DNA of 9,398 nt, taken from Achromobacter sp. (GTDB lineage Bacteria; Pseudomonadota; Gammaproteobacteria; Burkholderiales; Burkholderiaceae_B). Shown here in pieces: positions 1-5,230 of the stretch. The stretch's first letter is position 1. Each line of letters opens with the position of its first letter. The notes under the pieces were generated by a model that worked only from the letters and a program-made list of their open reading frames with translations, had not been told where the DNA came from and made no database searches. The position numbers and the translations under genes were made by a program. The DNA is taken from positions 1 through 9,398 of the forward strand of contig DMTA01000287.1 in assembly GCA_003454835.1 (NCBI GenBank). Direction: 5' to 3'.

Positions 1-69
1 TCGCCCTGCCCTAGCAGCTATTGAAACATCAGGGTAAACCCTAACTTTTCAGTAACTGCCAAGCCCGAA

Positions 70-99
70 ACTATATCACAATTTTTGCAGATCTTGCAA
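70..99 (-). promoter_or_regulatory. Candidate sigma70 promoter firing leftward (distal to rng)
   Basis: Read on the minus strand there is a TTGCAA hexamer (94-99), an 18-base AT-rich spacer and a TATAGT -10 (70-75). Transcription would start near position 63 and leave the window. The -35 overlaps a small inverted repeat, TTGCA/TGCAA around GATCT (85-99). The call rests on motif matching alone. Confidence 0.35.
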
Positions 100-253
100 C
101 TGGCTTCTGCCTAATTTGCGACGATCTTTGCAATAACCGCGGAGCGCTCATTTCTGATTGCTGTTGCGGCAGGTGATGCCGGGTTGCCCCGCTTCGCCTG
201 TTGCACTTGCTTCGCTTCGCGTCTCAAAACTGTGTGAGCTGCGAAGGAGCGAG

Positions 254-281
254 ACTATAGCACAGAATTTTGCGCTGTCAT
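254..281 (-). promoter_or_regulatory. Candidate strong sigma70 promoter firing leftward
   Basis: On the minus strand ATGACA (276-281; five of six matches to TTGACA) is followed by a 16-base spacer and TATAGT (254-259; five of six matches to TATAAT). The next bases are TCTCGC and a pyrimidine-rich stretch. Promoters of stable RNA and ribosomal-protein genes in betaproteobacteria often have this form; that comparison is from memory. The transcript would run leftward about 250 bases and out of the window, passing the second leftward promoter. The -35 sits in the loop of the inverted repeat at 266-298, so a regulator could bind there. Confidence 0.45.
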
Positions 282-298
282 GGCAGCGTCGCAAAATT
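266..298. repeat. Interrupted inverted repeat over the leftward promoter
   Basis: Left arm AATTTTGCGCTG (266-277) pairs with the right arm at 284-298, which carries three extra bases (TCG or CGT) between CAGCG and CAAAATT. The loop is TCATGG (278-283). All twelve left-arm bases find partners. It is not followed by a T-run in either direction, so it is unlikely to be a terminator. Its position across the -35 of the leftward promoter suggests an operator or chance symmetry. Confidence 0.55.
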
Positions 299-357
299 GT
301 TGTTGGCCTCTGCGGTTTCCTTGCCGATCCGCGCTGCTCCGGCGAGTGCGGCATGGC

Positions 358-386
358 TTGCGAACGGTCTTCCCTATATATATAGA
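358..386 (+). promoter_or_regulatory. Candidate promoter for rng
   Basis: TTGCGA (358-363), a 17-base spacer and TATAGA (381-386) form a reasonable sigma70 promoter inside an alternating TA run (375-384). Transcription would start near 393, giving a leader of about 75 bases before the rng start. No other rightward promoter of similar quality was seen in the upstream region. Confidence 0.4.
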
Positions 387-468
387 TGGCGGCAGCCCCT
401 GATGGCGGGACTAGTATGTACGTTTACTATTCGCCTCTACGCCGCATCTCATTGGAGACAGACCCGTT

Positions 469-1950
469 ATGCCCCCTGCGATCGCCATGAGCGAAGACAT
501 CCTGATCAACGTCACCCCGTTCGAGACCCGCGTTGCGCTGGTGGAACAAGGTTCGGTCCAGGAACTGCACGTCGAACGAAGCATTCAGCGGGGCCACGTC
601 GGCAACATTTATCTGGGGCGGGTGGTGCGCGTGCTGCCAGGTATGCAAAGCGCCTTTATCGACATCGGGCTGGAGCGCGCCGCTTTTATTCATATTGCGG
701 ACCTTCGTGAGAATCGCGCCGAGCGCAGCCAAGGGCTGACGCCGACGCCGATCGAGAAGCTGATTTTTGAGGGACAGACGCTGATGGTGCAGGTGGTCAA
801 GGATCCGCTTGGCACCAAGGGCGCGCGGCTTTCCACGCAGATCAGCATGGCGGGGCGGATGCTGGTGTACCTGCCGCATGATCCACACATTGGAATTTCG
901 CAGAAGATCGATTCGGAGTCGGAACGCATCCAGCTCCGGGAACGCCTGCAGGCGTTGATGCCGTCCGATGAAAAAGGCGGGTTCATCGTGCGCACACAGG
1001 CTGAGGGCGCCAACGACGCTGAGCTGACCGCCGACGTGGAGTATCTGCGCAAGCTGTGGACGAGTGTTCAGGCGTCGGCCCGCACGCAACCCGCCCCCGC
1101 GCTGCTGCACCAGGACCTGACGCTGGCGCAACGCGTGCTGCGTGACATGGTCGGCCCCGATACCGGATCGATTCTGGTGGATTCGCGGACGACGACTGCG
1201 GCGATGCTGGAATGGGCGCGTGTCTACACGCCGTCGGTGGTGGACCGCATCCAGCATTACAGCGGCGAACGGCCCTTGTTCGATACGGCGAATGTGGACG
1301 ACGAGATTGCGCGCGCGCTGTCGCGTCGGGTCGACCTGAAGTCGGGCGGCTATCTGATCATCGACCAGACGGAAGCGTTGACGACGGTGGACGTCAACAC
1401 GGGTGGATTTGTGGGCGGCCGCAATTTCGACGACACGATCTTCAAGACCAACCTTGAGGCGGCGCAGGCGATTGCGCGCCAACTGCGTCTGCGCAATCTG
1501 GGTGGCATCGTGATCCTGGACTTCATTGACATGGAGGAACAGGAACATCGCGACACGGTGCTGGCGGAGTTGAAGAAGGCGCTGTCGCGCGATCGGACCC
1601 GCATGACCGTCAATGGATTCACGCAACTGGGCCTGGTGGAAATGACGCGCAAGCGCACGCGCGATTCGCTGGCGCATCAGCTTTGCGAGCCCTGCCCCAT
1701 GTGCGAGTCGCGCGGCAATGTGCGCACGCCGCGCACGGTCTGCTATGAAATCCTGCGAGAGATCCTGCGCGAGGCGAGGCAATTCAATCCGAAGGAGTTC
1801 CGCATTCTGGCTTCGCAGGAAGTGGTCGACCTCTTTCTGGAAGAGGAAAGCCAGCATCTGGCAATGCTGGGCGACTTCGTGGGCAAGCGGGTGTCGCTGG
1901 AAGTGGAAGCGGCTTACTCGCAGGAGAAGTACGACATCATCCTCGTTTGA
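469..1950 (+). CDS. rng: Ribonuclease G
   Basis: RNase E/G family endoribonuclease, cytoplasmic. In E. coli it trims the 5' end of 16S rRNA and takes part in mRNA decay. The 493-residue product is close to the usual RNase G length (489 in E. coli) and lacks the long C-terminal scaffold of RNase E. An S1-like RNA-binding region spans about residues 38-128 (RGHVGNIYLGRV at 41-52). The metal-binding aspartates of the DNase I-like domain are D308 in TTVDVN and D351 in LDFIDM; their spacing of 43 matches D303/D346 of E. coli RNase E. The zinc-link cysteines are C409 and C412 (CPMC). The 469 ATG has GGAGA ten bases upstream. The in-frame ATG at 487 (MSEDILINVTP) matches the family N-terminus better but has no Shine-Dalgarno, so either could be used. 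It appears to be a single-gene unit with its own promoter and terminator. Confidence 0.97.
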   Translation: MPPAIAMSEDILINVTPFETRVALVEQGSVQELHVERSIQRGHVGNIYLGRVVRVLPGMQSAFIDIGLERAAFIHIADLRENRAERSQGLTPTPIEKLIFEGQTLMVQVVKDPLGTKGARLSTQISMAGRMLVYLPHDPHIGISQKIDSESERIQLRERLQALMPSDEKGGFIVRTQAEGANDAELTADVEYLRKLWTSVQASARTQPAPALLHQDLTLAQRVLRDMVGPDTGSILVDSRTTTAAMLEWARVYTPSVVDRIQHYSGERPLFDTANVDDEIARALSRRVDLKSGGYLIIDQTEALTTVDVNTGGFVGGRNFDDTIFKTNLEAAQAIARQLRLRNLGGIVILDFIDMEEQEHRDTVLAELKKALSRDRTRMTVNGFTQLGLVEMTRKRTRDSLAHQLCEPCPMCESRGNVRTPRTVCYEILREILREARQFNPKEFRILASQEVVDLFLEEESQHLAMLGDFVGKRVSLEVEAAYSQEKYDIILV

Positions 1951-1986
1951 CGGCATCAGATGAATGCCTAGTCATCGGACTGAAGG

Positions 1987-2019
1987 AAGAGCCGCGCACG
2001 TCAGCGCGGCTTTTTTCTT
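1987..2019 (+). terminator. Rho-independent terminator of rng
   Basis: A perfect 8-bp stem AGCCGCGC / GCGCGGCT (1990-1997, 2004-2011) with loop ACGTCA is followed by a T-rich run (2011-2020). A-rich bases before the stem extend the pairing. It lies 36 bases after the rng stop, so rng transcription should end here. Confidence 0.9.
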
Positions 2020-2334
2020 TTATGCATGACAAGATCTTCGGGATGAAGCGGTAGAAATGCCAGGCAATTGGCGACGGCATTCAGGCTGGCGAGTCGGGCT
2101 ACGAACCGCACTGCGAGCCATTCTTCAGCGCGATTTGGATTCACTGCGAGTGCGATTGACGATGACGCTTACCTGAATCGCCAACGCGCTTCAACTCGAT
2201 ATGTGTGGATTTTGTGACTTAAAGATTCGTTTGCAATGAATTCTGAAACCCATGGCGGCGACTAAGGGTTATCGCTAAGCTGCGGGCGCTTTGCCGGGTC
2301 GGTAACCGCCTCGGCGCTTTTCCCCTAGTCATTC
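2020..2334. other. Intergenic region with inverted and direct repeats
   Basis: No gene is visible on either strand. TTGGCGA plus TTCAGG (2068-2085, split by CGGCA) is complementary to CCTGAATCGCCAA (2172-2184), so the ends of a segment of about 117 bases could pair over 13 bp. Inside it CACTGCGAG occurs twice (2109-2117 and 2142-2150). The second copy continues into TG, making a small CACT/AGTG hairpin. No convincing promoter for the downstream lipoprotein gene could be picked. This may be a structured leader, a small RNA or relic sequence. Confidence 0.4.
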
Positions 2335-2347
2335 GGAGGTCATTGCA

Positions 2348-3049
2348 ATGAAGTCCCTATTCCGTCCGTTCCTGGTGCTGGTCGCGGCCCTGCCGCTCAT
2401 GCTGGCCGCCTGCGGCGACAAGGAGCCCGAACAGCGCGCCGCGTTCACGCAGTTCCTGCAAACGCGCATCGTGGACAAGCCGGGTGTGCGCGTGCCGAAA
2501 CTGACGGATGCGGAAAAGAAGTCGTTTGGCGATTACGCCGCCCAGTATGCCGTGATCACCGACTTCAACGCCGGCATGGACGCCTCGGTCAAGCCGCTGT
2601 CGGGCATCCTGCAGAAGGGCCAGGTGCGCTCGGTGAACGACATCGTGACGCGTCGCGAGGACCTGAAGACCGTGCGTGCCGGTCTGAACGACATGAATGC
2701 GGCGCTGAAGGAACACCGCGCCAAGGCCGACGCGGCTCGCGCTCAGCTCAAGCAGCCTGAAGACCTTAAGGTCGTGTACGACAAGGCATACGAGAAGACC
2801 ATCACCCTGCCGGCCGATACGTTTGCCGATGTGCTGCCGCAGATCAACGCTACCTATGACGTCGCCCTGAAGGTCGCCGACTACGTCGAAGCGAACAAGT
2901 CGAAGATCGAGATCTCCGGCACCAGCGTGACGGTGACGGACACCGCCGCGCAGGCCGAGCTGAACAAGCTGCTGCAAGAGATGAACGCGCAGGCCAAGAA
3001 TGTGCAACAGGCCCAGACGCGCCTGCAGGCCGTGGTGATGGGCCGCTAA
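2348..3049 (+). CDS. DUF3053 family (YiaF-like) lipoprotein
   Basis: A 233-residue lipoprotein resembling E. coli YiaF (DUF3053). Shared features from memory are the CGDKEP-type mature N-terminus, the AAFTQFLQ segment, a central ADAARAQLKQPEDLKVVYDKA stretch and overall length. The signal peptide is typical: K2, R6, a hydrophobic core at about 8-19 and lipobox LAAC with Cys22 as the lipidated residue. Gly at +2 predicts outer membrane localisation under the Lol rule. The C-terminal third is Ala/Gln/Asn/Lys-rich and probably helical, with a likely coiled coil at about 200-230. The start is well fixed: GGAGGT (2335-2340) lies seven bases before the ATG. Terminators on both sides make it monocistronic. 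The family has no established biochemical function that I can state. Confidence 0.93.
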   Translation: MKSLFRPFLVLVAALPLMLAACGDKEPEQRAAFTQFLQTRIVDKPGVRVPKLTDAEKKSFGDYAAQYAVITDFNAGMDASVKPLSGILQKGQVRSVNDIVTRREDLKTVRAGLNDMNAALKEHRAKADAARAQLKQPEDLKVVYDKAYEKTITLPADTFADVLPQINATYDVALKVADYVEANKSKIEISGTSVTVTDTAAQAELNKLLQEMNAQAKNVQQAQTRLQAVVMGR

Positions 3050-3079
3050 GCGACGCTACGGCAATCGGCACCCCGCCTC

Positions 3080-3115
3080 GCCCCGCCGCCACCTCAAGGT
3101 GCGGCGGGGCTTTTT
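3080..3115 (+). terminator. Rho-independent terminator between convergent genes
   Basis: The stem GCCCCGCCGC (3080-3089) pairs with GCGGCGGGGC (3101-3110), continued by ACC/GGT around loop TCAA with one bulged C at 3090. Five Ts follow (3111-3115), the last being the first base of the opposite gene's stop codon on the plus strand. The T-run serves the lipoprotein gene. Read from the minus strand the same hairpin follows the cyclase stop directly but lacks a T-run, so leftward termination would be weaker. Confidence 0.9.
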
Positions 3116-4608
3116 CATACAGCGGCGGCTTTCATCAGGTCGGGTGTGGCAGCCACGCGGTTGCGGCCGGATTTCTTCGCCTGGTACACCGCGGCGTCGG
3201 CGGCCTCCACAAGCGCCGCGGCACCGTCGTCGCATTGCGGGATGGCAGTGGCCACGCCGATGCTCACGGTGACGATGCCACCCTCATTGTCCTCATGCGC
3301 GACGGCCAGTTCCGTGACGGCGCGCCGGATGCTTTCGGCGATGACCAGCGCTTGCTCGCGGTCAGTCTCTGGCAGCAGCACCACGAATTCTTCGCCCCCG
3401 TAGCGCGCCGCCAGGTCGCGCGGCCGGCGTGCCTTGTTCCGGAATGTGTGGGCCAGCGTCCGGAGCAGCACGTCGCCTTCCTGGTGGCCATAGCGGTCGT
3501 TGTAGCGCTTGAAATGGTCGGCATCCAGGAACAGGAGCGACAGCGGCTTGCGATCGCGCCGCGTAGCCGCCCATTCCACTTGCAGCTTTTCATCGAACGT
3601 GCGCCGGTTGGCAATGCCGGTCAGCCCGTCCGTCTGGGCCTGACGCGCCAACTGCGCTTCGAATGCCTGCCGCCAGCGCATCTCGCGCCTGAAAAGGACG
3701 ATCTGCGCCATCACCGAGGCAAAGAGCGCCAACGTGACGGGCACGATCAGCGCGGCGCGCCGAACCCACGGTTCAAGCAGATCATCGACTGCCAGCGCGA
3801 CGTCGATCACCAGCGGCGTGCGTTCGATGGCGTCGAACGCATAGAGCCGATTGACGCCGTCATGCGACAACACGCCGACAAATGCCCCCTCGCGTCCGAT
3901 CAGGTATTGCTGAAAGTCGAGCGGCACGTCGATGCCGCTGCCGGCGTCGGCGCTTGAGTAAGGATTGCGCAAGAGAACGGCGCCGTCGTTGCGAAAGACG
4001 GTGATGGCGTCATGCGGACCGATGGACACTTCGGCAAAGCGGTCGCGGAAGTACGCTGTGCGCAGGGAGCCGGCCACCACGCCGCCGAAACTGCCATCGG
4101 GGTTGGTAATGCGCCGGCTGATCGCGATGCTTTCATCGCCGCCGCGCAGGCGGCTGTTGTAGGAACGGCTGACGAAGAGCCCCTCGCTGCCGGCATCCCG
4201 GTGCGCCTGGAAATAGTCGCGATCTGCGAAGTTGAGCTTGGGCGGGGTCGAGGCGAGCGAGTCGTAGCGGATGTTGCCTTGAGCGTCGAGCACGACGATG
4301 GCGCCCAGATACGCTGCCGTGGCCGAGCGGTCGAAGAGGAACCGGTGCAAGGATTGCGGGTCGAGGTCGGCAATGCGGGGCTCTTGCAGGCGTTCGACCA
4401 CGCCTTGCAACGACAGATCGTAGACGTGCAGCGTCCGGCCAATGTCTGCGGCGAGCACGCTGGCCAGGTTGCGGGCCGACACGTAGGCCGCTTCCCACGT
4501 GACGCGGCGGTCCATCCATAACAAGGCAATGGCCGCCGCACAGATACCGATGGCGACGATGCCGGCCAGCGCGTACAGCGTGCGGTGCACGATCCCGCGG
4601 GATTTCAA
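3115..4608 (-). CDS. Membrane diguanylate cyclase with Cache-like sensor
   Basis: Makes cyclic di-GMP from two GTP in response to an unknown periplasmic signal. Numbering here starts at the upstream in-frame TTG (4626). There is a transmembrane helix at about 15-37, a periplasmic sensor at about 40-288 with dCache-like signatures (DRDYFQAH at 135-142, then a second subdomain), a second helix at about 290-312 and a C-terminal GGDEF domain. DGLTGIANRR (333-342), the metal-site segment LDADHFKRYND (367-377) and an intact GGEEF active site (410-414) indicate an active enzyme. RPRD (401-404) ends five residues before GGEEF, the spacing of a product-inhibition I-site. I place the start at the TTG whose first base is 4608, because AAGGAG (4616-4621) lies seven bases upstream of it; the 4626 TTG would put that Shine-Dalgarno inside the gene. 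The product is then 497 residues. It is convergent with the lipoprotein gene. No EAL domain is present. Confidence 0.94.
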   Translation of the reverse strand: MKSRGIVHRTLYALAGIVAIGICAAAIALLWMDRRVTWEAAYVSARNLASVLAADIGRTLHVYDLSLQGVVERLQEPRIADLDPQSLHRFLFDRSATAAYLGAIVVLDAQGNIRYDSLASTPPKLNFADRDYFQAHRDAGSEGLFVSRSYNSRLRGGDESIAISRRITNPDGSFGGVVAGSLRTAYFRDRFAEVSIGPHDAITVFRNDGAVLLRNPYSSADAGSGIDVPLDFQQYLIGREGAFVGVLSHDGVNRLYAFDAIERTPLVIDVALAVDDLLEPWVRRAALIVPVTLALFASVMAQIVLFRREMRWRQAFEAQLARQAQTDGLTGIANRRTFDEKLQVEWAATRRDRKPLSLLFLDADHFKRYNDRYGHQEGDVLLRTLAHTFRNKARRPRDLAARYGGEEFVVLLPETDREQALVIAESIRRAVTELAVAHEDNEGGIVTVSIGVATAIPQCDDGAAALVEAADAAVYQAKKSGRNRVAATPDLMKAAAV

Positions 4609-4780
4609 TACGGCGCTCCTTCGCAACGGCGTTCGGGGTGGCCTAGTTCATCTGCAAGTTCTGCATGATGATGCCGGTGTCCGATGCCGGGCGCAAGGCA
4701 TCGCCGCCCGGGGCTCGGAACCGTGGGCGGCGATCAGCGCAGGTGGCGGTATTGATGGCAGGATGGGCCGCAGGTGACTC

Positions 4781-4849
4781 GGCGCAAAGCTGGCGACGGG
4801 CGCGGCGCAAAACTGGCGACAGGCGCCGCGCAAACCTATCGACGGGCGC
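4781..4849. repeat. Three tandem 23-base imperfect repeats
   Basis: Copies lie at 4781-4803, 4804-4826 and 4827-4849 with no spacer. Each has the form (G/C)GCGCAAA, two variable bases, T, two variable bases, CGAC(G/A)GGCGC. Copies one and two differ at two positions; copy three is more diverged (CCTATC in the middle). A partial fourth start, GGCGC, follows. The unit is not a multiple of three, so the array would shift any reading frame through it, arguing against a coding role. CGGGCGCG/CGCGCCCG at the right end (4843-4859) can form a hairpin. Confidence 0.8.
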
Positions 4850-4868
4850 GGCGCGCCCGGGCCGGATT

Positions 4869-5096
4869 TCAGGAGACTGCGGCGGCGATGCGGAAGGGGA
4901 AGGCCTTGGCGCCGCGCGCCTTGTCGGTTTCGCGGTGGGCGTTGATGGCCCATGCGGGCCCCACCGCGCCGGCCTGCGCCATCAGCTGGCGGGTAAGAAC
5001 GCCCGAGAATCCGCAGCGAAGCGTCATGGCCTGACGCCGGGCAAGCTCGATTCCGATGGCGTGCGACGTAGTCGAATTACGGTCCGTTTGCAGCAT
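4869..5096 (-). CDS. Possible small hypothetical protein (75 aa)
   Basis: An ATG start at 5096 is preceded by AGGGGG five bases upstream, a usable ribosome-binding site. About four fifths of its codons end in G or C, and nearly all from residue 38 onward, with lower G+C at second positions. That pattern matches real genes in this window and not the overlapping plus-strand frames. The product starts MLQTDRNSTTSHAIGIELAR and ends AFPFRIAAAVS. It is mildly basic, with two cysteines or fewer, no clear signal peptide and no membrane helix. I do not recognise the family. The stop is followed after about nine bases by a GC hairpin with no T-run, then the 23-base repeats. It could be a short real gene, a relic of a longer one or chance. 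Confidence 0.42.
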   Translation of the reverse strand: MLQTDRNSTTSHAIGIELARRQAMTLRCGFSGVLTRQLMAQAGAVGPAWAINAHRETDKARGAKAFPFRIAAAVS

Positions 5097-5230
5097 GGCA
5101 GCCCCCTGGCAAAAGCGCTTCCTGAGTGAAGCGTCGATGCGGATTAATCTACCCTAGCCGTTTGATTTTGCGCGTGAAATGATGCGTAAAGTAATGCAAA
5201 GAACCCGAAATGCGCGCCGAAAAACAACCG

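Larger units (their letters stand above)
1..468. other. Non-coding region upstream of rng, with outward promoters
   Basis: No convincing gene is present here. Open frames are short and have no Shine-Dalgarno, no family resemblance and no third-position GC bias. The stretch is clearly more AT-rich than the rest of the window, especially the first 130 bases and around 250-300, which fits a promoter region. It contains two leftward -35/-10 pairs (about 70-99 and 254-281), an inverted repeat at 266-298 and a rightward candidate promoter at 358-386. The gene served by the leftward promoters lies beyond the left edge and cannot be identified. Confidence 0.6.
4609..5230. other. Gap between cyclase and antiporter genes
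   Basis: About 620 bases without a recognisable gene. The contents I can support are the Shine-Dalgarno of the cyclase gene (4616-4621), a block of three 23-base tandem repeats (4781-4849), a GC-only hairpin (4843-4859), a possible small minus-strand gene (4869-5096) and a more AT-rich stretch (about 5110-5225) that could hold its promoter. A plus-strand frame is open across 4665-5129, but it is Arg/Gly/Ala-rich and its G+C is higher at codon position two than at three, so I do not call it a gene. No terminator with a T-run was found after the antiporter stop. Confidence 0.55.

Noticed and set aside
427..1956. A 509-codon minus-strand open frame antisense to rng
   Set aside because: It mirrors a strongly supported RNase G gene, is rich in Arg, His and Gln, and shows no motif. 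Long antisense frames are common in GC-rich genomes.
2214..2246. A sigma-E-like promoter for the lipoprotein gene (GTGACTT then TCTGA)
   Set aside because: The spacing of about 21 bases is too long for the usual 15-17, and the -35 match is only partial.
4592..4603. Palindrome ATCCCGCGGGAT near the cyclase start
   Set aside because: It lies within the first codons of the cyclase gene and is explained by coding sequence. There is no second copy or other support for an operator.
4645..4740. A minus-strand tail ending in DTGIIMQNLQMN before a TAG, looking like a protein C-terminus
   Set aside because: The frame has no start with a ribosome-binding site, and upstream it becomes Arg-rich and enters the frame-rotating repeats. 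At most it is a relic of a lost gene.
4665..5129. A 154-codon plus-strand open frame spanning the gap
   Set aside because: G+C is higher at codon position two than at position three, the reverse of real genes here. It also runs through the 23-base repeat array and has no ribosome-binding site.
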